Shown piece after piece: positions 10,717-17,910 of a stretch of DNA of 64,000 bases. The first letter of the stretch is position 1. Every line of letters starts with the position of its first letter. Both the position numbers and the translations under genes were made by a program. Under the pieces are notes generated by a model that ran no database searches, had not been told where the DNA came from, and was given only the letters and a program-made list of their open reading frames with translations. The DNA lies in contig NZ_FNIE01000012.1 of the NCBI RefSeq assembly GCF_900103985.1, positions 62,001-126,000 of the forward strand, given 5' to 3'. This DNA is from Actinacidiphila guanduensis (GTDB taxonomy: Bacteria > Actinomycetota > Actinomycetes > Streptomycetales > Streptomycetaceae).

Positions 10717-10741
10717 TTATCGTCAGGCAGACGACTAAGAT
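10717..10741 (+). promoter_or_regulatory. Operator-like inverted repeat and -10 box in front of nrtR-type gene
   Basis: TCGTC AGGCA GACGA (10720-10734) is a perfect 5-bp inverted repeat with a 5-base spacer, framed by TTA and TAA (10717-10738). It abuts the -10 hexamer TAAGAT at 10736-10741. ATG 10748 is at the predicted transcription start. Position suggests autoregulation by the Nudix regulator. Confidence 0.5.
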
Positions 10742-10747
10742 CGCGGC

Positions 10748-11482
10748 ATGGCGCCCTACGACCCGTCGGCCTTCCCGCCCTTCGCCGTCACCGTCGATCT
10801 GGTGGTGCTCACTGTCCGGCACCACACACTGTGCGCGCTGGCGGTGCGCCGCGGGGAGCCCCCGTTCCAGGGGCGGTGGGCGCTGCCGGGCGGGTTCGTG
10901 CGGGACGACGAGGACCTCTCGCAGGCGGCCGCTCGGGAGTTGGCCGAGGAGACGGGGCTGCGTGCGCAGAACGGCGCGCACCTGGAGCAGTTGGCGACGT
11001 ACGGCGACCCGAAGCGGGACCCGCGGATGCGGGTGGTGAGCGTCGCCCACTTGGTGCTGGCGCCCGACCTTCCGGCGCCGCGGGCCGGCGGGGACGCCCG
11101 CAGCGCGCGGTGGGCGCCGGTCGACACGCTGCTGGACGAGGGCGGCACCGACCACCCGGGCGAGACGGCGGCGCTCGCCTTCGACCACGGCAGGATCCTC
11201 GCGGACGGGGTGGAGCGGGCCCGTTCGAAGATCGAGTACTCGTCGCTGGCCACGGCGTTCTGCCCGCCGGAGTTCACGGTGGGCGAGCTGCGGCGGGTGT
11301 ACGAGGCGGTGTGGGGCGTGGCGCTCGACCCGCGCAACTTCCACCGGAAGGTGACCGGGACGGTCGGCTTCCTCGTGCCGACCGGTGGGACGACGACGCG
11401 TCAGGGCGGCCGCCCGGCCCAGCTGTTCAGGGCCGGCGGTGCGGCACTGCTCAATCCGCCGATGCTGCGACCGGAAGTCTGA
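10748..11482 (+). CDS. NrtR-type regulator: Nudix domain plus winged helix
   Basis: Predicted transcriptional repressor of the NrtR family (244 residues), in which an ADP-ribose-binding Nudix domain controls a C-terminal winged helix-turn-helix. The Nudix box is present near residues 46-68: GGFVRDDEDL, then AARELAEETGL with the REXXEE core. The C-terminal 90 residues start at SSLATAFCPPEFTVGELRRV and run through DPRNFHRKV, which is the family's winged helix. NrtR proteins regulate NAD metabolism; no NAD gene is adjacent here, so its targets are unknown and may include the divergent hydrolase. The message appears leaderless, with an inverted repeat in its promoter. The intact Nudix box leaves open a residual hydrolase activity. 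Confidence 0.85.
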   Translation: MAPYDPSAFPPFAVTVDLVVLTVRHHTLCALAVRRGEPPFQGRWALPGGFVRDDEDLSQAAARELAEETGLRAQNGAHLEQLATYGDPKRDPRMRVVSVAHLVLAPDLPAPRAGGDARSARWAPVDTLLDEGGTDHPGETAALAFDHGRILADGVERARSKIEYSSLATAFCPPEFTVGELRRVYEAVWGVALDPRNFHRKVTGTVGFLVPTGGTTTRQGGRPAQLFRAGGAALLNPPMLRPEV

Positions 11483-11532
11483 TTCAGGAGTTTTGCCCGT
11501 TTTGCTGGGCATTTCGGCGTTATGGTGCTGGG

Positions 11533-13341
11533 GTGATCCAGGCCATCGGATTGACCAGCAATGCCCGCCGCAAGGCCCGGCCCACGGTCGCCGACCTCAC
11601 CTTCGAGGTGCGGCAGGGCGAGGTGACCGGGCTGCTCGGGCCGGCCGGTTCGGGCAAGTCGACCGCGCTGCGCCTGCTGCTCGGCGCGGAGGCCGGCCGC
11701 GGGGTCACGCTGGTCGACGGGCGGCCGCTGCACGAGTTGGCCCAGCCCGCGCGGGAGATCGGCGCCCTGCTCGGCGATGTGCCCGGGCACCCGCGCCGTA
11801 CCGCGCGCGGCCATCTGCGCATGCTGTGCTCGGCGTACGGGCTGCCGTCGGGACGAGCGGAGGAGGTACTGGAGGTGGTCGGGCTCGACGCGGTGGCCGA
11901 CGAGCGGCTGGAGGCGTACTCGCTCGGCATGGACCGGCGGCTCGGTTTCGCCGTCGCCCTGCTGTCGCAGCCGCGCGCCCTGGTCCTGGACGACCCCGCC
12001 CGGGGCCTGCTGCCCAGGGAAGCGGCCTGGGTCCACGAACTCGCCCGGCGCCACGCGGCCGCCGGCGGAGCGGTGCTGCTGACCGGCAGGGAGGCCGGAG
12101 CGCTGGCCCGCACCGCGGACCGGGTGATCGCGATGGACAAGGGCCGCATCGTCGCCGAGGAGGCGGCCTCGGAGTTCGCCCGGACGCGTCTGCGGCCGTA
12201 CGTCGCGGTGCGCTCGCCGTATGCCCAGCGGCTCGCCGAACTGCTGCGTGGGGACGGCGCGGAGGTGGTGGCCGCGAGTGGCAGCCGGATCGCGGTGTAC
12301 GGGACGACCTCGGCCGCGGTGGGCGAGACCGCCTACCGGCACGGCATCCTGCTGCACCAGCTCGCCGACTCCCCGGAACAGCGGCCGGCGTCGGGAGGGA
12401 CCGGAGACGGTTCGGGCCGGGCGCCGGGCGACGCCGGCACCGAGGGCGAGGGCGAACGGCCCCGGCTGCGGCGGACGGTGGTGCGCACCCCCCGGCGCAT
12501 CGGCCACCGCCCCGGCCCGGTGCGGCCGGTGGGGTACGAGATGCGCCGGGCGTACGGGGTGCGCACCCCGTGGCCCACCGTGGCCGCCGCCCTGCTGTGC
12601 TCCCTGCTCGCCACCGCCCTGCTCGTACGCACCGGCACCGCCGGCACCTCGCCGCTGCGGCTGCTGTCGGGCTGGGCGCCCGAACTGCCGCTGCCCGCCG
12701 CGGCCGTCGGCGCCGGGCTGCTCGGCGCGCTCAGCTACGGGCAGGAGTTCCGCTACCCGGCCCTGGCTCCGGGCTACGGTCCCGAGCCGCGCAGCCTGCG
12801 CCTGCTGGCGGCGAAGCTCGCGGTGGGCGCCCTCACCGCCGCCCTGCTGGCCGCGGCGGCGACCGCGGCCGACCTCGCGGCCCTGCACCTCCTGGCAGGC
12901 CACGGCCGCGCCCCGGACCCCGCCGCTCACCCCGCGGCCCTCGCCGTCTGGACCGGACTCGCCGTCGCCTGCTCCTGGGCCGGCGTGCTCGCGGCCGCGC
13001 TCTTCCGCACCACCGCGCTGGGCTTCTGCGCGGTGCTGGCCGTGCCACTGCTGGTCGTTCCCGGCGTGCGCGCGCTGCTCGGCGGACAGGAGGCAACCGA
13101 ACTCGCCGACGCCGGCGACGCGTTGTGGTCGGTGCTGAGCGGGGCGTCGCAGGACGGCGGCGGGCGGGTCTCCGCGGTGCTGCGTTTCGCCGGTCAACCG
13201 CTCGTGCTGGGGCTGGCGTTGGTGCTGCTCGCCCTCGCGGGGGCGTACGCGGCAAGCACGTTGCGCGGGCGGCGTCAGGAGCGGCGCTCAACTGCCTTGC
13301 AAACCGGGCAAACTGCCCCGCTCACCGGCAAGAAGGGATGA
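11533..13341 (+). CDS. ABC transporter: ATP-binding domain fused to membrane domain, degenerate catalytic residues
   Basis: A 602-residue half of an ABC-2-type system. Residues 1-215 form the nucleotide-binding domain: Walker A GPAGSGKST (36-44) and signature YSLGMDRRL. Walker B reads LVLDDPARG, with Asp154 at the position of the catalytic Glu, and the switch loop reads LLTGREAG with Arg186 where His is expected, so ATP hydrolysis may be weak. A charged Gly/Arg linker (about 280-330) leads to a membrane part with roughly six hydrophobic helices (340-585). GTG 11533 is chosen because TATGGT at 11521-11526 is a good -10 box and would give a leaderless message. Substrate unknown. It precedes the GntR gene in the same orientation. 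Confidence 0.8.
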   Translation: MIQAIGLTSNARRKARPTVADLTFEVRQGEVTGLLGPAGSGKSTALRLLLGAEAGRGVTLVDGRPLHELAQPAREIGALLGDVPGHPRRTARGHLRMLCSAYGLPSGRAEEVLEVVGLDAVADERLEAYSLGMDRRLGFAVALLSQPRALVLDDPARGLLPREAAWVHELARRHAAAGGAVLLTGREAGALARTADRVIAMDKGRIVAEEAASEFARTRLRPYVAVRSPYAQRLAELLRGDGAEVVAASGSRIAVYGTTSAAVGETAYRHGILLHQLADSPEQRPASGGTGDGSGRAPGDAGTEGEGERPRLRRTVVRTPRRIGHRPGPVRPVGYEMRRAYGVRTPWPTVAAALLCSLLATALLVRTGTAGTSPLRLLSGWAPELPLPAAAVGAGLLGALSYGQEFRYPALAPGYGPEPRSLRLLAAKLAVGALTAALLAAAATAADLAALHLLAGHGRAPDPAAHPAALAVWTGLAVACSWAGVLAAALFRTTALGFCAVLAVPLLVVPGVRALLGGQEATELADAGDALWSVLSGASQDGGGRVSAVLRFAGQPLVLGLALVLLALAGAYAASTLRGRRQERRSTALQTGQTAPLTGKKG

Positions 13342-13445
13342 TTCATCAGGAAAAGCGTCAATGATCAGGTGATGAGTGCTCACCCTTTCGTGTGCTTTTC
13401 AGCAAAGCCCTCAAGGCGTGCACCGGCATCGCCGACAAAGGATGC

Positions 13446-14348
13446 GTGAGTACCCTTGCGCATTCGATGATGACCGCGGCCCGTTCGGCCGACTCCGGTA
13501 TCGCCGGCCCGGGCGAGCTGGACCGCTATCCGTACCCCGAGGCCCCCGGCGCCGACCGCCCCGGGCTGACGTCCTGGGACGGCGTCGAGCCGGACATGGG
13601 CCGGATGGGCCGGCGGGCCGGCAGCAGCCGGGGCCGCGGACTGCACGGCCAACTCGTCCAGCAGCTCGGGCAGATGATCGTCTCGGGCGACCTCGGCGCC
13701 GACCGCCCGCTGGTCCCCGAGGAGATCGGGCAGCGCTTCGAGGTCTCCCGCACGGTGGTGCGCGAGTCGCTGCGCGTGCTGGAGGCCAAGGGCCTGGTCA
13801 GTGCCCGGCCCAACGTCGGCACCCGGGTCCGCCCGGTCGGCGACTGGAACCTGCTCGACCCCGACATCATCGAATGGCGCGCCTTCGGGCCCCAGCGCGA
13901 GGACCAGCGCCGCGAGCTGGTCGAGCTGCGGGCGACCATCGAGCCGGTCGCCGCGCGCCTGGCCGCCGGGCACGGCCGCGAGGACGTCCAGCAGCGGCTG
14001 GTCGACATGGCCGAGATCATGGCCCACGCCGGTGCCCAGGGCGACAGCCTCACCTTCACCCGCGCCGACGTCGAGTTCCACTCGCTGGTCCTCCAGCTCG
14101 CCGGTAACCGGATGCTGGAGCACCTGTCCGGCATCGTCTCGGCCGCGCTGCACGTCTCGGGCGGCTCGGCCAGCGGCTGCGACCGCCTGGGGGACACCTC
14201 CGTCGGGCTGCACCACCGGATCGTCGAGGCGCTCGCCGCCGGCGACGGCGGCACCGCCGAGGCGGCGATGCGCCAGCTGCTCGCCGCGCCCGCCGAGCAG
14301 GCGGCGGCCCCGGCCGACCACGTCGTGCCGGCCCCCCGCGAGCACTGA
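13446..14348 (+). CDS. GntR/FadR-family transcriptional regulator upstream of hrdB
   Basis: DNA-binding regulator of 300 residues. Residues 1-55 are a tail specific to streptomycete homologues (MSTLAHSMMTAARSADSG). A GntR winged helix follows: LHGQLVQQLGQMIVSGDL, then IGQRFEVSRTVVRESLRVLEAKGLVSARPNVG compressed as usual in this family. The C-terminal FCD helical domain has ELRATIEPVAARLAA, ADVEFHSLVLQLAGN and LHHRIVEAL, with His residues suited to metal or ligand binding. GTG 13446 is chosen since the homologue start I remember is (V/M)STLAH; AAAGGA lies three bases upstream. Located 267 bases before hrdB in the same orientation, which is conserved in Streptomyces, but no direct link with sigma factor control can be seen. 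Confidence 0.85.
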   Translation: MSTLAHSMMTAARSADSGIAGPGELDRYPYPEAPGADRPGLTSWDGVEPDMGRMGRRAGSSRGRGLHGQLVQQLGQMIVSGDLGADRPLVPEEIGQRFEVSRTVVRESLRVLEAKGLVSARPNVGTRVRPVGDWNLLDPDIIEWRAFGPQREDQRRELVELRATIEPVAARLAAGHGREDVQQRLVDMAEIMAHAGAQGDSLTFTRADVEFHSLVLQLAGNRMLEHLSGIVSAALHVSGGSASGCDRLGDTSVGLHHRIVEALAAGDGGTAEAAMRQLLAAPAEQAAAPADHVVPAPREH

Positions 14349-14527
14349 GGGCCCGCGGCCGCCGCGGACCCGCCCGTAAGGGAGGGGACCCGCGGCGGCC
14401 GGCCAGTGGCAGATGCCAGGCTTTGGCAGGGACCGTTACGATTTGGGGTGTGACTCGGGCCACGTAAGCTTGGCGTAACGCTTGGCGAGGCAGTGCGATG
14501 ACTTAAGAGGTGGCTGCCGCACACGGA

Positions 14528-14568
14528 ATGTTCACCGGAACATCCGATGCCGGGTCCGGCGTCGGATG
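14528..14568 (+). promoter_or_regulatory. Two adjoining inverted repeats upstream of hrdB
   Basis: ATGTTC-ACCG-GAACAT (14528-14543) is a perfect 6-bp palindrome. It overlaps a second, larger one: arm 14541-14553 pairs with 14556-14568 over 13 bp with one G-U pair and a two-base centre. A GGAAC-N19-GTC pattern (14537-14563) loosely resembles a SigR-type promoter. All lie 48-88 bases before GTG 14616. Further upstream GCTTGGCG occurs twice (14468 and 14480), and a -10-like TACGAT is at 14437-14442. Confidence 0.55.
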
Positions 14569-14615
14569 ACCGTGCGGTTCCACCGAGTCGTTCCCATCGT
14601 TCCGAGAGGTTGTTC

Positions 14616-16187
14616 GTGTCGGCCAGCACATCCCGTACGCTCCCGTCCGAGATCGCCGAATCCGAGTCTCTGATGGCGCTCATCGAGCAGGGAAAGGCCC
14701 AGGGCCAGATCTCCGCTGACGACGTGCGTCGGGCGTTCGAAGCGGAGATTCCGGCAACCCAGTGGAAGACCGTTCTGCGCAGCCTCAACCAGGTCCTCGA
14801 CGAGGAGGGTGTGACGCTGATGGTGACAGCCGCTGAGGCGCCCAAGCGCACCCGTAAGAGCGTCGCAGCCAAGAGCCCGGCGAAGCGTACTGCCACCAAG
14901 ACGGTCGCCACCAAGGCGGCGGCCCCAGCCAAGAAGACCGTAGCGCCCAAGGCCCCCGCCCCACAGGCGGTGGTCGAGGCCGAGACAACGGTGGAGCCCA
15001 CGGTGGAGGCGGACAACACAGCCAAGAAGGCGCCTGCGAAGAAGACCGCCGCCAAGAAGACGGCTGCCAAGAAGGCCCCTGCGAAGAAGGTCGCGGCCAA
15101 GAAGACCGCGGCCCCCCAGCCGGGCGAGGACGAGGCGGTCGAGGCGGAGGAGCTGCTGGAGGACGTGGCGCCCGGCAAGGTCGGCGAGGAGGAGCCGGAG
15201 AAGCCGGAGTCCGAGAGCTTCGTGCTCTCCGACGACGACGAGGACGACGCGCCCGCGCAGCAGGTCGCCGTCGCCGGCGCCACGGCCGACCCGGTCAAGG
15301 ACTACCTGAAGCAGATCGGCAAGGTCCCCCTGCTCAACGCCGAGCAGGAGGTCGAGCTCGCCAAACGGATCGAGGCCGGCCTGTTCGCCGAGGACAAGCT
15401 CGCCGCGGCCGACAAGCTCGCCCCCAAGCTCAAGCGCGAGCTGGAGATCATCGCCGAGGACGGCCGCTGGGCCAAGAACCACCTGCTGGAGGCGAACCTC
15501 CGCCTGGTGGTCTCGCTGGCCAAGCGCTACACCGGCCGCGGCATGCTCTTCCTGGACCTGATCCAGGAGGGCAACCTGGGCCTGATCCGCGCGGTGGAGA
15601 AGTTCGACTACACCAAGGGCTTCAAGTTCTCGACCTACGCCACGTGGTGGATCCGCCAGGCGATCACCCGCGCGATGGCCGACCAGGCGCGCACCATCCG
15701 TATCCCGGTGCACATGGTCGAGGTCATCAACAAGCTGGCGCGCGTCCAGCGGCAGATGCTCCAGGACCTGGGCCGCGAGCCCACCCCGGAGGAGCTGGCC
15801 AAGGAACTCGACATGACCCCCGAGAAGGTCATCGAGGTCCAGAAGTACGGCCGCGAGCCCATCTCGCTGCACACCCCGCTGGGCGAGGACGGCGACAGCG
15901 AGTTCGGCGACCTCATCGAGGACTCCGAGGCGGTGGTGCCCGCCGACGCGGTGAGCTTCACGCTTCTGCAGGAACAGCTGCACTCCGTCCTCGACACCCT
16001 CTCCGAGCGCGAGGCGGGCGTGGTCTCGATGCGCTTCGGGCTCACCGACGGGCAGCCCAAGACGCTGGACGAGATCGGCAAGGTCTACGGGGTCACGCGC
16101 GAGCGCATCCGCCAGATCGAGTCGAAGACGATGTCCAAGCTGCGCCACCCGTCGCGCTCCCAGGTGCTGCGCGACTACCTCGACTGA
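14616..16187 (+). CDS. hrdB: RNA polymerase principal sigma factor HrdB
   Basis: Essential sigma-70-type factor that directs RNA polymerase to housekeeping promoters. The 523-residue protein has the streptomycete arrangement: an N-terminal ordered part (ALIEQGKAQGQISADDVRRA, a region 1.1-like segment), a long Lys/Ala/Thr repeat tract with AAKK motifs (about 70-175), an acidic patch ending SDDDEDDAPAQQ, then regions 1.2 to 4.2. Visible marks are DPVKDYLKQIGKVPLL (1.2), LRLVVSLAKRYTGRGM and EKFDYTKGFKFSTYATWWIR (2.3-2.4), and GVTRERIRQIESKTMSKLR (4.2). GTG 14616 is preferred over upstream starts because GAGAGG lies six bases before it and homologues begin VSASTS. The leader carries two palindromes. 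Confidence 0.97.
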   Translation: MSASTSRTLPSEIAESESLMALIEQGKAQGQISADDVRRAFEAEIPATQWKTVLRSLNQVLDEEGVTLMVTAAEAPKRTRKSVAAKSPAKRTATKTVATKAAAPAKKTVAPKAPAPQAVVEAETTVEPTVEADNTAKKAPAKKTAAKKTAAKKAPAKKVAAKKTAAPQPGEDEAVEAEELLEDVAPGKVGEEEPEKPESESFVLSDDDEDDAPAQQVAVAGATADPVKDYLKQIGKVPLLNAEQEVELAKRIEAGLFAEDKLAAADKLAPKLKRELEIIAEDGRWAKNHLLEANLRLVVSLAKRYTGRGMLFLDLIQEGNLGLIRAVEKFDYTKGFKFSTYATWWIRQAITRAMADQARTIRIPVHMVEVINKLARVQRQMLQDLGREPTPEELAKELDMTPEKVIEVQKYGREPISLHTPLGEDGDSEFGDLIEDSEAVVPADAVSFTLLQEQLHSVLDTLSEREAGVVSMRFGLTDGQPKTLDEIGKVYGVTRERIRQIESKTMSKLRHPSRSQVLRDYLD

Positions 16188-16223
16188 CCCGTCCCCTTCG
16201 GGGCGCGGCCGATCGATCTGCGG

Positions 16224-16290
16224 ATGCGGCCTCCTGACCGGTGGACAACTCTGGGTGCACGGAGTTGTTCACAGAGTCAGGAGGCCGTAT
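16224..16290 (+). promoter_or_regulatory. Long hairpin burying the RBS and start codon of the serine protease gene
   Basis: Outer stem 16224-16238 pairs with 16276-16290 (15 bp, one G-U); after a small internal loop an inner stem 16241-16251 pairs with 16262-16272 (11 bp, one G-U) closed by a 10-base loop. The right outer arm contains the ribosome-binding site AGGAGG (16279-16284) and the first two bases of ATG 16289. It may also act as the end of the hrdB transcript; a weak CCCC-TTC-GGGG hairpin lies at 16193-16203. Confidence 0.75.
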
Positions 16291-17125
16291 GCGTTTCCGC
16301 GTCCGTACCGTCATCGCGGCGATAGTCGGGCTGCTGCCCGCCCTTGCCGTGCCCCTCGTGCTGCCGGCCGGGCAGGCGGCAGCCCACGAGGTCGTGGTCG
16401 GCGGCACCCCGACGACCACGCAGCAGGAACCCTGGGTGGTGGCGCTCTCCAGCCGTTCGCGGTTCGGCGCCGACCGCTCGGGTCAGTTCTGCGGAGGTGT
16501 GGCGGTCGGGCCGCGCACCGTGGTCACGGCGGCGCACTGCTTCGGCGAGGAGGCCCTCGGTGTGGACGACTGGCACCAACTGCCCGATCTGCGGGTCATC
16601 GCCGACCGTACGGACCTCAGTGGCGACAGTGGCGAGGAGCTTCAGCTGTCGCAGGTCTGGGTGAACCCGGACTTCGATCAGACGACCAACGCGAACGACA
16701 TCGCGGTCGTCACCCTTGCGGACGACCTGCCGAGCGGCGCCTCGATCCCGCTGGCGCAGTCCTCGGACACCGCCGACTACCAGGCGGGCACTCCCGCCGA
16801 GGTGTACGGGTGGGGTGACACCACGGGGAACGGCGACTACCCGACGACGCTGCACACGGCGAGCGTCGACATCCTCGCGGACAGCGACTGCGAGCACGCC
16901 TACCCCGGCGGCTCCGTCGGCACCTACCAGCCGGCGTCCATGGTGTGCGCGGGGGTCGACGGTGGCGGGCGGGACGCCTGCCAGGGGGACAGCGGCGGCC
17001 CACTGGTCGTGGCCGGCCGCTTGGTGGGACTCGTCTCCTGGGGCAACGGCTGCGCTCTTGCCGGATACCCCGGCGTGTACACGCGCGTGTCCGCCATGGC
17101 CGACCTGGTGGCCGAGCACATGTGA
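16289..17125 (+). CDS. Secreted trypsin-like serine protease (peptidase S1)
   Basis: Exported protease of 278 residues. An Arg-rich start (MRFRVRTV) and hydrophobic core IAAIVGLLPALAVPLV ending PAGQAAA make a Sec-type signal peptide, with cleavage probably near residue 36. The chymotrypsin-fold triad is complete: His83 in TAAHC, Asp137 in NANDIAV and Ser235 in GDSGGP. Four cysteines besides those around the active site suit disulphides typical of S1A enzymes. The specificity residue, Asp six before Ser235 in GRDACQGDSGG, predicts trypsin-like cleavage after Arg or Lys. AGGAGG four bases before the ATG is a strong ribosome-binding site, but it is enclosed in the hairpin at 16224-16290, suggesting translational control. 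Confidence 0.92.
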   Translation: MRFRVRTVIAAIVGLLPALAVPLVLPAGQAAAHEVVVGGTPTTTQQEPWVVALSSRSRFGADRSGQFCGGVAVGPRTVVTAAHCFGEEALGVDDWHQLPDLRVIADRTDLSGDSGEELQLSQVWVNPDFDQTTNANDIAVVTLADDLPSGASIPLAQSSDTADYQAGTPAEVYGWGDTTGNGDYPTTLHTASVDILADSDCEHAYPGGSVGTYQPASMVCAGVDGGGRDACQGDSGGPLVVAGRLVGLVSWGNGCALAGYPGVYTRVSAMADLVAEHM

Positions 17126-17250
17126 GCGCACGTCGGAACGCGTCAGGTGACGACCGGTGAGCCCGGCGTCACAGTGGGCATGCCTGCGGGCGGACACCCC
17201 CTGGTGGGGTCCATCCGCCCGCGGTCAGAACTCGTCGCTGGTGCGGTGTG

Positions 17251-17481
17251 TCAGCGCTCGTCCGCTCCCGCCGACGCCGGGGTCTCGGTGAGCCGGCCGG
17301 TCTCGTCCTGTATCTCGGCTGCGATCTTCTTCAGTTCGGGCTCGAACTTGCGGCCGTGGTGGGCGCAGAAGAGCAGCTCTCCACCGCTGATGAGCACGAC
17401 GCGCAGGTAGGCCTGAGCGCCGCAGCGGTCACAGCGGTCTCCCGCCGTCAGCGGGCTCGCGGGGGTCAGAACAGTAGTCAC
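17251..17481 (-). CDS. Small DUF7455-type protein
   Basis: A 76-residue cytoplasmic protein common in actinobacteria, function unknown. It has a possible zinc-binding set: CDRCGAQAYLRV with CxxC, and LLFCAHHGRK with Cys-x-His-His, the usual pattern of the DUF7455 family. The end is a charged helix and tail. GTG 17481 is preceded on its strand by GAAGAGGCGAC, a good ribosome-binding site. It is convergent with the serine protease gene and divergent from parE, a placement I recognise from Streptomyces chromosomes. Confidence 0.85.
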   Translation of the reverse strand: MTTVLTPASPLTAGDRCDRCGAQAYLRVVLISGGELLFCAHHGRKFEPELKKIAAEIQDETGRLTETPASAGADER

Positions 17482-17865
17482 GTCGCCTCTTCTCTAGCTC
17501 GACGAGCTGTCGTACCAGGGTCAACATCCAACCAGGCCGAAAACGTTCCCGCTGACGGCTTTTTCTCGAAACCGACCTCGGGGTGACTGGGTGTTACCGA
17601 TTGGCGGCGAATAGGAGTCAGGTGCGTCAGATGCTGCGTTATGGGGGCATGTGTGGTGCGGTGTCCGGACTTGCCCCCCGACTGGGTGCCGGGTTGTTGG
17701 AGAGGACGTGCCCGGAGCCTAAATGGTTCATGCCTCTTTGGGAACGTGACATGTGTATCACTCGTGCGGGTTATCGAACGCCTGATCGACCAGGGCTAGG
17801 ATGAGAGGCCGGATACCGGGTCGCGACAGCTCCCACCTGCTCCGCCTCGGTACCCTCTCACCGAC
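17482..17865. other. 384-base intergenic region between the DUF7455 gene and parE
   Basis: Holds divergent control sequences and no gene I can support. It is less GC-rich than its surroundings around 17,600-17,790. The clearest promoter is at 17774-17802 facing parE; a further -10-like TACCCT is at 17851-17856, just before the short leader ORF. Confidence 0.5.
17774..17802 (+). promoter_or_regulatory. Candidate promoter for parE
   Basis: TAGGAT at 17797-17802 is a strong -10 hexamer; TCGAAC at 17774-17779 is a partial -35 match 17 bases upstream. The resulting leader would be about 100 bases and include the short ORF at 17866. Confidence 0.45.
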
Positions 17866-17910
17866 ATGGCTGAACAGCTGAAGACCTGGATCGAGGAGTT
17901 GTCCGCGTGA
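17866..17910 (+). CDS. Possible 14-residue leader peptide coupled to parE
   Basis: Encodes MAEQLKTWIEELSA and stops with TGA at 17908-17910, overlapping the GTG start of parE (17907) in a GTGA arrangement. The parE ribosome-binding site GAGGAG (17893-17898) lies inside it. The amphipathic sequence has no obvious amino-acid run for attenuation, so coupling of translation is the more likely use, if it is translated at all. No ribosome-binding site precedes it, but a -10-like TACCCT at 17851-17856 could make it leaderless. Confidence 0.4.
   Translation: MAEQLKTWIEELSA

Noticed and set aside
14528..14543. LexA (SOS) box before hrdB
   Set aside because: The half-sites are GTTC-N4-GAAC, the reverse order of the actinomycete/Bacillus GAAC-N4-GTTC box.
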